Below, piece after piece: positions 18,644 through 29,179 of a stretch of DNA of 64,000 bases (within the stretch, counting starts at the first letter, position 1; each line of letters opens with the position of its first letter). The stretch is from assembly GCA_002336975.1 (NCBI GenBank), contig DDFA01000048.1, positions 27,730 through 91,729 of the forward strand. Reading direction: 5' to 3'. The stretch is from Phyllobacteriaceae bacterium UBA1940 (GTDB taxonomy: Bacteria > Pseudomonadota > Alphaproteobacteria > Rhizobiales > Rhizobiaceae). Under the pieces are notes generated by a model. That model did no database searches and was not told the DNA's origin. It was given only the letters and a program-made list of their open reading frames with translations. The position numbers were made by a program, and so were the translations under genes.

Positions 18644-19561
18644 TCAATCGGGTTGGCCGAGCCGGGCAGGGGTTCCATGCAGCAGCCAGCCGATCAGATC
18701 GGGCCATAGCGTTGTCGCGAAGCGGGAACGGAAATAGCCGAGATGGCCGATCGGAGCGCCGGCGTCCTGCGGGCTCACATGGCGAATTTCGACCGGCGCG
18801 TTGGCGTAGTGGCGCACCAGCCCCTTGATCGCGCGCGGCGTGCCCCAGGCGTCGTCCGTCATGCCCAGCGCCAGGATCGGCGTCGTCACCTCGGCGAAGC
18901 GGCTGGTTTCGGGAACCATCGGATCGCCGAAAAAATAGTCCGGACGCGAGCACCAGCGCGCCCAGTCGCGAAAAACGGTCGACGGGATCGGATCGCCGAT
19001 CCCCAGGCTCTTGGGGATGTCGCGGAACAGATATGACGTCGGCACGCCGACGCCGAGCATCTTCCAGCGCGCGCCGCGATCGTCCAGGCCGCCGAAATAG
19101 CCGGACAGGGTGGCGACCATCCCATACCTGGCGAACCGGCCGGAAATGCCGCACAAGCCCAGCGCCTGGCCACCGAAAGACTGGCCAAGGCCGACCATCT
19201 CGTGGCCCGGCTGAACCATGTCGAGCGCCCGCGCCGCGGCCGGCAGGTCGAGCACCGCCCAGTCCTTCATGCCGATGCGCTTGCGCCAGCCCGTTGGGCG
19301 CACCGAACCGCCCGACCCGCGATAATCGTAGATCAGCGCCGCCCGCGCACCGGCTTGAACCGCCGCCGCGGCGAACGATGCATAGAAACCGCGCGGTACC
19401 GCGGTCGCGGACGAGATCAGCAGCAGCGGGCCGTTTCCGGCGCCGTCGAACAGGGTGCCGGCGAGCGGAAAGCCGTCCTCGGTCGCAATGACGATCTCGC
19501 GCTTTACGGGCGCGTCGGCCCCCGCTGCAGCACCAAGCGCGCGCGACGCATGTACGTTCAT
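18644..19561 (-). CDS. Alpha/beta hydrolase (serine aminopeptidase/acyltransferase-like)
   Basis: A 305-residue alpha/beta hydrolase. The nucleophile elbow is GQSFGG in place of the usual GxSxG with His or Asp, a DYRGSGGSVRP loop follows strand 4, Asp in TDDAWGTP and His in GHLGYF can complete the triad. It resembles the YheT/esterase group acting on medium or long acyl esters; the substrate is not predictable. Its upstream region has two notable operators: a TTTGACG palindrome and an 11-bp match to the MarR operator at 10.4 kb. Confidence 0.85.
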   Translation of the reverse strand: MNVHASRALGAAAGADAPVKREIVIATEDGFPLAGTLFDGAGNGPLLLISSATAVPRGFYASFAAAAVQAGARAALIYDYRGSGGSVRPTGWRKRIGMKDWAVLDLPAAARALDMVQPGHEMVGLGQSFGGQALGLCGISGRFARYGMVATLSGYFGGLDDRGARWKMLGVGVPTSYLFRDIPKSLGIGDPIPSTVFRDWARWCSRPDYFFGDPMVPETSRFAEVTTPILALGMTDDAWGTPRAIKGLVRHYANAPVEIRHVSPQDAGAPIGHLGYFRSRFATTLWPDLIGWLLHGTPARLGQPD

Positions 19562-19626
19562 CTTGATCTTCCCGTGTCCGCTTCCGCGCGTGGCGACATG
19601 GCGCCAGTGGCAAGGTTGTTTAGTAG

Positions 19627-19637
19627 TTGAACAATAA
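19627..19637. promoter_or_regulatory. 11-bp match to the MarR operator at 10.4 kb
   Basis: TTGAACAATAA is identical to bases 10444-10454, the left arm and spacer of the palindrome between marR and its hydrolase. It lies 66 bp upstream of a second alpha/beta hydrolase gene. The right arm is not conserved here, so it would be a half-site; a shared regulator is only a suggestion. Confidence 0.35.
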
Positions 19638-19638
19638 A

Positions 19639-19656
19639 TTTGACGCGAACGTCAAA
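19639..19656. promoter_or_regulatory. Palindromic operator TTTGACG-N4-CGTCAAA
   Basis: A perfect 7-bp inverted repeat around CGAA, 78 bp upstream of the minus-strand hydrolase start. The same architecture recurs at 30029-30046. It resembles operators of TetR- or MerR-type (LiuR-like) regulators of acyl-CoA catabolism in alphaproteobacteria, from recall of their consensus. Confidence 0.55.
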
Positions 19657-19806
19657 GTCAATTGGTATCTGATGGCGGCCCCAAGCCTCGGCGAGACGAT
19701 GAAAGATAATCGTGGGTAGTCATCAAACCAAAAGAAACAACTCCAAATTTATTGAGGCTACCCTGAGGTTGTTGGACCTTTGGTGCAGGGTTCATCGGGA
19801 CAGGGC

Positions 19807-21601
<1,795 letters not shown>

Positions 21602-21602
<1 letters not shown>

Positions 21603-22363
21603 TGATGCGGATTCTTTTGACAAACGACGACGGCATTCACGCCGAGGGGCTGGCGGTGCTGGAGCGCATCGCCCGCACACTGTCGGACGATGTGTGGGTC
21701 GTTGCGCCCGAGGCCGACCAGTCTGGCTTTGCGCACTCCCTGTCGATTTCCGAGCCGCTGCGCATGCGCAAGGTCGGCGAGCGGCATTATTCGGTGCGCG
21801 GAACGCCGACCGACTGCGTCATCATGGGGGTCAAGAACATCCTGTCCGACCCACCCGACCTGATCCTCTCAGGAGTGAACTCGGGCGCCAACATCGCCGA
21901 CGACGTGACCTATTCCGGCACGGTCGCCGGCGCGATGGAAGGCGCCTTGATCGGCATCCGCTCGATCGCCATCAGCCAATCCTATCATTTCTTTGACGAC
22001 GCCCGCGTCGTGCCCTGGCATACCGTCGAGGAACTGGCGCCGGCGCTTCTCGAAAAACTGATCGCGACCGACCTGCCGCGCGGCGTGTTCCTCAACGTCA
22101 ATTTTCCCAATTGCGAACCGGGCGACGTCAAGGGCGTCGAGGTGACGGCCCAGGGCAAATATGTCCACGGCCTTTGGATTGACGAACGCAAGGACGGCCG
22201 CAACTTTCCATATTACTGGATGCGTTTCTCCAAGCAGCAGGAGCCGCCGGTTCCCGGCACCGACATTCACGCGCTGGCCCATGATCGTGTCTCGATTACT
22301 CCGCTTCAGCTCGACCTGACCGCGCATGAAGTGCGAGACTATCTTTCGTCGGTGGTTGGATGA
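21602..22363 (+). CDS. surE: 5'/3'-nucleotidase SurE
   Basis: A 253-residue metal-dependent phosphatase. The N-terminal LLTNDDGI holds the Asp-Asp metal ligands, with [19 protein letters not shown] as the second signature. SurE removes phosphate from nucleoside monophosphates and is linked to stationary-phase survival. Start ATG 21602 overlaps the serS stop; ATG 21605 is equally possible. Its end overlaps pcm by 4 bp, a classic surE-pcm pair. Confidence 0.96.
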
Positions 22364-23013
22364 CTACCGGCGGCAGCGATCGAGAGGCGTTTGCCGCATT
22401 CCTTCTGCGCATGCGCGCAAGGGGGATTGCAAACAAGGAACTGATCGCTGCGATCGAGGCGACGCCGCGCCGTCTGTTCATCCCCGGGCAGCACCAGTCC
22501 CTGGCCTGGTCGGCAAGGATGCTGCCGATCGAATGCGGCGAGACCATCGAGGGCGTCGACATGCAGGCCGCGATCATCGCAGCGCTGGATCTGGACGCGG
22601 CGCATCGCGTACTGGAGGTCGGCACCGGCACCGGCTTTACCGCGGCCGTGATCGGCCGCAAGGCCGCCCGCGTCCTCACCCTTGAGCGCTACCGGACGCT
22701 GGCCGCCAACGCCCGGCAGCGCATCGAGGCGCTTGGCCTGCTCAATGTATCGGTGCGCCATGCCGACGGTTCGGGCGGCATGGCCAGCGAAGGCCCTTTC
22801 GACCGCATTGTCGCGTGGGCGGCTTTCGACAGTCTTCCAAGGACCTTTGTCGACCAGATTTCGAGCGGCGGGGTGCTGATTGCGCCGATCGGTCCGGCTG
22901 AAGGCGAACAGGTCTGGGCGAAGCTGACAAAGGTCGGCAGCCGCTTTGAACGCGTCGACATCGGCACTGTGCGCCTGCAGCCTCTGGCGTCTGGTCCGGC
23001 CGCCGCGATCTGA
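22360..23013 (+). CDS. pcm: Protein-L-isoaspartate O-methyltransferase
   Basis: A 217-residue SAM-dependent methyltransferase that starts repair of isoaspartyl residues in aged proteins. The SAM-binding motif is [16 protein letters not shown] and the post-I region [23 protein letters not shown] is conserved. It overlaps surE by 4 bp. Both genes act in damage survival and are commonly paired with an NlpD-like gene, as here. Confidence 0.95.
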   Translation: MTTGGSDREAFAAFLLRMRARGIANKELIAAIEATPRRLFIPGQHQSLAWSARMLPIECGETIEGVDMQAAIIAALDLDAAHRVLEVGTGTGFTAAVIGRKAARVLTLERYRTLAANARQRIEALGLLNVSVRHADGSGGMASEGPFDRIVAWAAFDSLPRTFVDQISSGGVLIAPIGPAEGEQVWAKLTKVGSRFERVDIGTVRLQPLASGPAAAI

Positions 23014-23054
23014 ACAAATTTGCTAAAGTCTGCCGGACTTTAAGGGACCGGTAA

Positions 23055-23072
23055 GATTAACGCGCTTTAATC
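23055..23072. promoter_or_regulatory. GATTAA-N6-TTAATC palindrome upstream of the nlpD-like gene
   Basis: A perfect 6-bp inverted repeat around CGCGCT, 31 bp before the start of the nlpD-like gene. The TTAA-N6-TTAA core resembles, but is one base shorter than, the TTAA-N7-TTAA target of the cell-cycle regulator CtrA. It could be a regulator site at this gene's own promoter. Confidence 0.35.
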
Positions 23073-23102
23073 TCGCAATGTTCGTTTGAGTGCGTGCGGG
23101 TA

Positions 23103-24653
23103 ATGGGTATGCGAGTTCGTTCCTTGAAAGGCAGTCAGCGCGCCTTGCTGCGCGGCGCGACCCTTGTTCTGGTGGGCAGCATGGCTGCGGGCTGCAGCTC
23201 GGGCGTGTCGCGCTTCACCGACGGCATGTTCACCGGCGCCACCGACAATCAGCGCCAGATGATCCGCAAGGACAATCAGCCATTTCCCGGGGACGTCGCG
23301 CGTCCGTCGGCCGCAAGCGGCGCTTACAATTCGTCGCCGGCTCGCGCCGCGGTTGAGCCCGCACCGGTGTCGCAGCCGGTCAAGCGCACGGCGCTGGCCC
23401 CGGTCGACGCTCCGCCCAAACATCTGCCGTCGCCCGCCCGGCCCGAGCCTCGGGTCGCCAAGGCCGAGCCGGTCAAGCCTGCGCTTGACCGCACGTCGAC
23501 CGGAACGATCAAGCCGCCCCCGGTGAAGACCGAGACGTCCGCGCCGAAGCCGGCGTCGGCGCCGCCGTCGGCGACGTCGGATGGCTGGGTCGCCGAAGGC
23601 GGCCGCCTGGTGACGCTCAAGGACGGCGAATCGCTTGGAACCATTTCCGATCGCTACGGCGTGCCGGTGAAGGCGATCGTCAACGTCAACGGCTTTGCCG
23701 ACGCCAATTCTGTGCGGGTCGGCCAGCGCGTCATCGTGCCGGTCTATGTCTATGCCCGCGACAAGTCTGAGAAGCCGAAACCGGTTGCCGCCAAGCCCGC
23801 CGAAAAGACGCCCGCGCCCAAGCAGGAGCCAGCGGAAAGCGTCGCCGTGCTGCCAAAACAGCCGCGTCTGAAGGAAAAGCAGCCGCAGGCTGAAGACCAG
23901 CGCAACGATGCAAAGGTGGCGAGCTCCGATCGCGGCGTCTACACCGTCGCGTCGGGCGATTCTCTCTATGCGATCGCCAGGAAGAACGGCGTCACGACCG
24001 AGGCGCTGCGCCAGGCCAACGGACTGGACAAATCCGCGACGCTGAAGATCGGCCAGAAGTTGCGCATCCCGTCCGGTTCTGTCGCTGCCGCTCCGAAGGT
24101 CGACCCGACCAGCACCGGTTCGACGCCTCCCGCCAAGCAGACCCAGACCGCGGCGGTCGAGAAGCCGGCCGCCAAGGCGAAGGAGCCTGCCGAGAGCAAG
24201 CCGCTGGCCGTCTACACGCCGCCCAAGCGGGATGGCAAGGAAATCAAAGCCGCCGCCGCTTCCTCGTCCGAGGAGGCGCCTGACACCACGGGCATCGGCA
24301 AAATGCGCTGGCCGGTGCGCGGCCGGGTCATTTCGAGCTACAGCAGCAACGGCGAAGGCATCGACATCGCGGTGCCGGAGGGAACGACGGTCAAGGCGGC
24401 CGAAAACGGCGTTGTCATCTTTGCCGGCGACGGCCTCAAGGATTTTGGCAAGACCGTTCTCGTGCGCCACGCCGACGGCAAGGTCACCGTCTACGGCCAC
24501 ACCAGCGAGATCATGGTCAATCGCGGCGATACCATCCGCCGCGGCCAGGAAATCGCCCGGTCGGGCATGACCGGCAACGCCGACACGCCGAAACTGCATT
24601 TTGAAGTCCGGGAAAACTCGAACCCGGTCGATCCGCAGAAATACCTCGAATGA
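23103..24653 (+). CDS. NlpD/DipM-like lipoprotein with two LysM repeats and a degenerate M23 domain
   Basis: A 516-residue envelope protein. The lipobox VGSMAAGC gives lipidated Cys31. A Pro-rich linker leads to LysM 1 (about residues 166-215, VTLKDGESLGTISDRYGV) and LysM 2 (about 278-323, YTVASGDSLYAIARKNGV), then the M23/LytM domain (about 399-516). The domain has GIDIAVPEG without the first zinc His and KLHFEV instead of the HxH motif, so it lacks zinc ligands like NlpD and EnvC. It probably activates an amidase for septal peptidoglycan splitting rather than cutting itself. A GTG at 23094 and ATG at 23109 are alternative starts. Confidence 0.9.
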   Translation: MGMRVRSLKGSQRALLRGATLVLVGSMAAGCSSGVSRFTDGMFTGATDNQRQMIRKDNQPFPGDVARPSAASGAYNSSPARAAVEPAPVSQPVKRTALAPVDAPPKHLPSPARPEPRVAKAEPVKPALDRTSTGTIKPPPVKTETSAPKPASAPPSATSDGWVAEGGRLVTLKDGESLGTISDRYGVPVKAIVNVNGFADANSVRVGQRVIVPVYVYARDKSEKPKPVAAKPAEKTPAPKQEPAESVAVLPKQPRLKEKQPQAEDQRNDAKVASSDRGVYTVASGDSLYAIARKNGVTTEALRQANGLDKSATLKIGQKLRIPSGSVAAAPKVDPTSTGSTPPAKQTQTAAVEKPAAKAKEPAESKPLAVYTPPKRDGKEIKAAAASSSEEAPDTTGIGKMRWPVRGRVISSYSSNGEGIDIAVPEGTTVKAAENGVVIFAGDGLKDFGKTVLVRHADGKVTVYGHTSEIMVNRGDTIRRGQEIARSGMTGNADTPKLHFEVRENSNPVDPQKYLE

Positions 24654-24711
24654 CCAGTTAGCCAGGAAGAGCATAAGCGCCAGAGTATTCCAGTCCTCGG
24701 CGCCAACTGAC

Positions 24712-24771
24712 TGCCCCATTTCGAACCTGCGCCGCGTCCTGGCCGCAGGTCCGCAATGGGGCAAATTTTTT
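24712..24771 (+). terminator. Two-tier intrinsic terminator after the nlpD-like gene
   Basis: TGCCCCATT pairs with AATGGGGCA, and inside it ACCTGC pairs with GCAGGT; a run of six T follows at 24766-24771. The T-run touches the stop codon of the convergent DUF815 gene. Confidence 0.75.
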
Positions 24772-25636
24772 AGCCCTCGAGCCTCTGGCCGAGCCGGCCG
24801 GCCAGGTCCTGGATGAACTGCCAGGCGACGCGGCCCGAACGACTGCCGCGCGTCGCCGCCCATTCCAGCGCTTCGGCGCGCAGTTGCGCCTCGTCGATGC
24901 GAAGCCCGAAATGGCTCGCGTAACCGTCGATCATCTCGAGATATTCGTCCTGGCTGCATTTATGGAAGCCGAGCCACAGGCCGAACCGGTCCGACAGCGA
25001 AACTTTTTCCTCCACCGCCTCCGACGGATTGATCGCGGTCGACCGTTCGTTCTCGATCATGTCGCGCGGCAGCAGATGTCGGCGGTTGGAGGTGGCGTAG
25101 AGGATGACATCGTCGGGACGTCCCTCGACGCCGCCGTCAAGCGCCGCCTTCAACGACTTGTAGGACGTATCGTCATTGTCGAAGGACAGATCGTCGCAAA
25201 ACAGCACGAAACGGCTGGGCGAGGCTTTCAGCAGCGTCATCAATTTCGGCAGCGAGGCGATGTCTTCGCGGTGGATCTCGATCAGCTTCAGCGGCTTGCC
25301 GGCGGCGTTGGCCAGCGCGTGGGCGGCCTTCACCAGCGACGATTTGCCCATGCCGCGCGCGCCCCACAGCAGCACATTATTGGCCGGCAGGCCGTCGGCG
25401 AAACGCATCGTGTTGTCGACGAGGATGTCGCGCACGCGGTCGACGCCCTTGATCAGCGAGATGTCGACCCGGCTGACTTTCGCCACCGGCTGCGCCTGGC
25501 AGGATTCGGCGTCCCACACAAAACAGTCGGCGGCGTCGAAGTTTGAAACCGGCGCCGGCGTCGTCGACAGGCGGGTGACCGCATCGATCAGCCGGTCGAG
25601 CTTTTGGTTGAGCGATTCGAGTGTCTGGTCCGTCAT
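24770..25636 (-). CDS. DUF815 ATP-binding protein
   Basis: A 288-residue AAA-type P-loop protein. Walker A is LLWGARGMGKSSLVKA and Walker B FVLFCDDLSF; YATSNRRHLLPRD is the sensor-like segment typical of DUF815. The N-terminal 40 residues (LNQKLDRLIDAVTRL) look helical and may dimerise. The family is widespread in proteobacteria and its substrate is not known. ATG 25636 is chosen over an upstream GTG. It is divergent from yajC. Confidence 0.88.
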   Translation of the reverse strand: MTDQTLESLNQKLDRLIDAVTRLSTTPAPVSNFDAADCFVWDAESCQAQPVAKVSRVDISLIKGVDRVRDILVDNTMRFADGLPANNVLLWGARGMGKSSLVKAAHALANAAGKPLKLIEIHREDIASLPKLMTLLKASPSRFVLFCDDLSFDNDDTSYKSLKAALDGGVEGRPDDVILYATSNRRHLLPRDMIENERSTAINPSEAVEEKVSLSDRFGLWLGFHKCSQDEYLEMIDGYASHFGLRIDEAQLRAEALEWAATRGSRSGRVAWQFIQDLAGRLGQRLEG

Positions 25637-25726
25637 GCAGGTCGCCGATGTCACAAAATTGAGCCGGTTGCGGCCTTAACACGCGCATTGTGGCGACGAA
25701 AGCGTCGGCTGGCGCATGCGGCGCAG

Positions 25727-25755
25727 TTGGCATTGCGGAGCCGAGCGACTATATA
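25727..25755 (+). promoter_or_regulatory. Promoter of the yajC-secDF operon
   Basis: TTGGCA at 25727 and TATATA at 25750 with a 17-bp spacer. This predicts transcription from about 25762, just before the leader hairpin at 25768-25785. Confidence 0.6.
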
Positions 25756-25767
25756 GCCCCCACATTC

Positions 25768-25790
25768 GCCGGCCCGCAGGCCGGCCTTTT
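25768..25790 (+). promoter_or_regulatory. Leader hairpin with T-run before yajC
   Basis: GCCGGCC and GGCCGGC form a perfect 7-bp stem with loop CGCA, followed by CTTTT. It lies between the predicted transcription start and the yajC ATG (25813), so it looks like an attenuator or 5'-stabilising hairpin. Which of the two cannot be told from sequence. Confidence 0.5.
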
Positions 25791-25812
25791 CACTGTTGGC
25801 GGGAGATATTTG

Positions 25813-26154
25813 ATGTTCGTTACACCGGCTTATGCCCAGACTGGAGGCGCCGGCGGCGCAGACATGCTGATCAGCATCCTGCCGTTCCTGCTGATCTTCG
25901 TGATCATGTATTTCCTGATCATCCGGCCGCAGCGCTCCCAGATGAAGTCGCGCGAGGAAATGCTGAAGAATATTTCCCGCGGCGACACCGTCGTCACCGG
26001 CGGCGGCCTCGTCGGCAAGGTCACCAGGGTGATCGAGGACAAGGGCGAACTGGAAGTCGACCTTGGCGGCATGAAGGTGACGGCCGTCCGCGCCATGGTC
26101 GCCGAAGTGCGCAACAAGGGCGAGACGGTCGCCAACCAGAACACCAAGAAGTGA
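25813..26154 (+). CDS. yajC: Preprotein translocase subunit YajC
   Basis: A 113-residue inner-membrane protein with one transmembrane helix (ILPFLLIFVIMYFLII) followed by the family motif RPQRSQMKSREEMLKNI and a cytoplasmic domain. YajC associates with SecDF and SecYEG in protein export. The RBS is GGGAGA upstream of ATG 25813. secDF follows 64 bp later. Confidence 0.95.
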   Translation: MFVTPAYAQTGGAGGADMLISILPFLLIFVIMYFLIIRPQRSQMKSREEMLKNISRGDTVVTGGGLVGKVTRVIEDKGELEVDLGGMKVTAVRAMVAEVRNKGETVANQNTKK

Positions 26155-26218
26155 CGCCGCGTCGGGTGACGCGTCTGCGCCGCCCGACAAGGACGAAACG
26201 GCGCAAGCGAGTTAGCCA

Positions 26219-28777
26219 ATGCTGCATTTTACCCGCTGGAAGACCATCTCGATCTGGCTGACCGTCCTGTTGGGCGTGATCTTCGCCGCGCCGAACATGT
26301 TTTCGCAGCAGATGCTCGACGCGTTGCCGTCCTGGGCGCCGAAGAAGTCGATGACGCTCGGCCTCGACCTGCAGGGCGGGTCGCACATTCTGCTGCAGAT
26401 CGATCACAAGAGCCTGATCGCCGACCGGCTGGAAACGTTGCGCAACGACATCCGCACCGGCCTCAGGGACGCAAGGGTCGGCTATACAGGCCTGTCAGGC
26501 GCCGGCAATTCCGTGCAGGTGCGCATCCGCGACGCCGCCGACGCCGACAAAGCCAAGGCCGCACTCGAAAATCTGACTTTGCCGGTCACAGCCGGGTTCC
26601 TGACCGGAGGTTCGGTCACCGAAGTCGAGATGACCGAACCGGAGCCCGGCCTGCTGCGCTTCACGCTGACCGACGCCGGCATCAACTACCGCCTGAGCAG
26701 CGCGCTGTCGCAGTCGATCGAGGTCGTGGGCCGGCGCGTCAACGAACTCGGCACCACCGAGCCGATCATCCAGCGCCAGGGCAATGACCGCATCCTGGTG
26801 CAGGTGCCGGGCCTGCAGGACCCGGACCGCCTCAAGGACATTCTCGGCCAGACCGCCAAGCTGACGTTCCAGATGGTCGACACGTCCGTGCCCGTCACCG
26901 AGGCGATCGAGGGCCGCCCGCCGGTCGGCACGGTGGTGATGTATTCCACCGACGACCCGCCGCGGCCTTATCTGATCGAAACCCGCGTCATCGTCTCCGG
27001 CGAAAACCTCGTCGACGCGCAGGCTTCATTCGACCATCGCACCAACGAGCCGGTCGTGTCGTTCCGGTTCGACGGGCAGGGCGCCAGTCGCTTCGGCCAG
27101 GCGACACAGCAAAATGTCGGCAGGCTGTTTGCGATCATTCTCGACAATCAGGTGATTTCCGCGCCGCAGATCCGCGAGCCGATCCTTGGCGGCTCCGGCC
27201 AGATCTCCGGCAATTTCACCGTCCAGGGCGCAAACGACCTTGCGGTGCTGCTGCGCGCCGGCGCGCTTCCGGCGACGCTGACCATCATCGAGGAACGCAC
27301 CGTCGGGCCGAGCCTCGGCGCCGACTCGATCGCGGCGGGCAAGATGGCGTCGGCCATCGGCGCCAGCCTTGTCATCCTCTCCATGCTGCTCGTCTACGGC
27401 AAGCTCGGCGTCATCGCCAACATTGCGCTCGCGGCCAACGTGGCGCTGATCATCGCGGTGCTGTCGCTGCTTGGCGCGACGCTGACCTTGCCCGGCATCG
27501 CCGGCATCGTGCTGACCATGGGCATGGCGGTCGACTCCAACGTCATCATCTTCGAGCGCGTCCGAGAGGAGCGGGCGCAGGGGCGATCGATGGTGCAGTC
27601 CTTCGACGCCGGTTTCGGCAAGGCGCTGGCGACCGTGGTCGACGCCAATGTCACCACGCTGATGGTCGCCGTCATCCTGTTTTACATGGGCACCGGACCG
27701 GTGCGCGGTTTCGCCGTGACGCTGGGCATCGGCATCATCACGACGGTGTTCACCGCCTTCACCCTGACCCGCTGGCTGGTGGCCTTCTGGCACCGCCGCT
27801 GGCGTCCTACCGAGTTCCCCAAGGGACTGGTGCACTACCTGCCGCTCAACCCCACCATTCCGTTCATGCAATACCGCAACTGGGGTTTCCTGCTCTCGGG
27901 CGCCTTGTCGGTTGCGATCATCGGCATGATGTTCGTCAAGGATTTCAACTACGGCATCGACTTCAAGGGCGGGTCGATGATCGAAATCCAGGCCAAGAAC
28001 GGCCACGCCAATCCCGGCGACGTGCGCAACCGTCTGAACGATCTCAACCTGGGCGAAGTCCAGGTCCAGGAGATCGGCGCCGACGGGTCGCTGATGGTGC
28101 GCCTCGGCGCGCAGGAAAGCGGCGACAATGCCGAGCAGTCGGTGGTCAACCTGGTGCGCGGCGAATTGCAGGACGATTACCAGTTCCGCCGCGTCGAGGT
28201 TGTCGGCCCGACCGTCTCGAGCGAACTCGCCACCACCGGGGCGATCGGCATTGCGCTGTCGATGCTTGGCCTGTTGATCTATGTGTGGTTCCGCTTCGAA
28301 TGGCAGTTCGGCGTCGGCGCGGTCATCTCCACCATCCACGACGTCATCGTCATCGTCGGCGTCTACGTGTTCCTCGGGCTCGAATTCAACCTGTCGAGCA
28401 TCGCGGCGATCCTCACCGTCGTCGGCTACTCGATCAACGATACGGTCGTCATCTATGACCGCATTCGCGAAATGTTGCGACGATACAAGAAGATGCCGCT
28501 CGAGGACGTGATCAACATCGCCTTGAACCAGACACTGTCGCGAACCTTCCTGACCGGTCTCACCGTGCTGCTGGCGCTGTTTGCGCTGTATTTCTTCGGC
28601 GGCGAGGTGATCTCGTCCTTCGTCTTCGCGATCATCGTCGGCGTCTTTGTCGGCACCTATTCGTCGCTGTTCATCGCCGGCCCGATGTTGATCCTGTTCA
28701 AGCTGCGTCCCGATCTTTTCGACAAGCAAGAGGACCGTAAGCTGGAATCGACCGGCAAGGCGCCGGCCAAGGCCTGA
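26219..28777 (+). CDS. secDF: Fused protein translocase subunit SecDF
   Basis: An 852-residue natural fusion of SecD and SecF with about 12 transmembrane helices. The SecD half begins with one helix, then the periplasmic P1 domain (GLDLQGGSHILLQID marks its start) and the block ending near residue 530; the SecF half starts around YRNWGFLLSGALSV and has DFNYGIDFKGGSMIEI. The motifs VDSNVIIFERVREE and SINDTVVIYDRIREM are the paired conserved RND signatures. It uses the proton gradient to complete protein export. Downstream genes follow within 10 bp. Confidence 0.96.
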   Translation: MLHFTRWKTISIWLTVLLGVIFAAPNMFSQQMLDALPSWAPKKSMTLGLDLQGGSHILLQIDHKSLIADRLETLRNDIRTGLRDARVGYTGLSGAGNSVQVRIRDAADADKAKAALENLTLPVTAGFLTGGSVTEVEMTEPEPGLLRFTLTDAGINYRLSSALSQSIEVVGRRVNELGTTEPIIQRQGNDRILVQVPGLQDPDRLKDILGQTAKLTFQMVDTSVPVTEAIEGRPPVGTVVMYSTDDPPRPYLIETRVIVSGENLVDAQASFDHRTNEPVVSFRFDGQGASRFGQATQQNVGRLFAIILDNQVISAPQIREPILGGSGQISGNFTVQGANDLAVLLRAGALPATLTIIEERTVGPSLGADSIAAGKMASAIGASLVILSMLLVYGKLGVIANIALAANVALIIAVLSLLGATLTLPGIAGIVLTMGMAVDSNVIIFERVREERAQGRSMVQSFDAGFGKALATVVDANVTTLMVAVILFYMGTGPVRGFAVTLGIGIITTVFTAFTLTRWLVAFWHRRWRPTEFPKGLVHYLPLNPTIPFMQYRNWGFLLSGALSVAIIGMMFVKDFNYGIDFKGGSMIEIQAKNGHANPGDVRNRLNDLNLGEVQVQEIGADGSLMVRLGAQESGDNAEQSVVNLVRGELQDDYQFRRVEVVGPTVSSELATTGAIGIALSMLGLLIYVWFRFEWQFGVGAVISTIHDVIVIVGVYVFLGLEFNLSSIAAILTVVGYSINDTVVIYDRIREMLRRYKKMPLEDVINIALNQTLSRTFLTGLTVLLALFALYFFGGEVISSFVFAIIVGVFVGTYSSLFIAGPMLILFKLRPDLFDKQEDRKLESTGKAPAKA

Positions 28778-28781
28778 CGCG

Positions 28782-29171
28782 ATGAGCAGGGGCATAGTGG
28801 TCCGGGAGGCGCATTTCCCGGGCCGTGCGCCGATCGATGCTTACGGAAACGGCGGCTTCCGCTTTGCCGACATGTCGCATCGCGGCTCTATCCAGTGCCT
28901 GCCGTCCGGCATCCACGGCTGGCAGCCTGCCGATCCGCACAATATCGGCGCGGCCGATCTCTCCCGCGTGCTCGACGAAGCCGCCGACATCGAGGTTCTG
29001 CTGGTCGGCACGGGCCCTGAGTTGAAGCGGTTGCCGGCCGAATTGCGCGAGCAGTTGCGCGCCGCCGGCGTCAAGGTCGACTCGATGTCGACGGGCGCGG
29101 CGCTGCGCACCTACAATGTGCTGCTGGCCGAAAACCGCCAGGTCGCTGCCTGTCTCGTGGCTGTCGACTGA
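28782..29171 (+). CDS. Mth938-domain protein (NDUFAF3-like)
   Basis: A 129-residue protein. VVREAHFPGRAPIDAYGNGGFRF and VLLVGTGPELKRLPAELRE followed by the MSTGAALRTYNVL segment are characteristic of the Mth938/DUF498 fold. In mitochondria the homologue NDUFAF3 is an assembly factor of respiratory complex I. The gene starts 4 bp after secDF; the secDF linkage is a recurrent alphaproteobacterial arrangement and suggests a role in membrane-protein biogenesis. Confidence 0.88.
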   Translation: MSRGIVVREAHFPGRAPIDAYGNGGFRFADMSHRGSIQCLPSGIHGWQPADPHNIGAADLSRVLDEAADIEVLLVGTGPELKRLPAELREQLRAAGVKVDSMSTGAALRTYNVLLAENRQVAACLVAVD

Positions 29172-29179
29172 TCCCGCCG

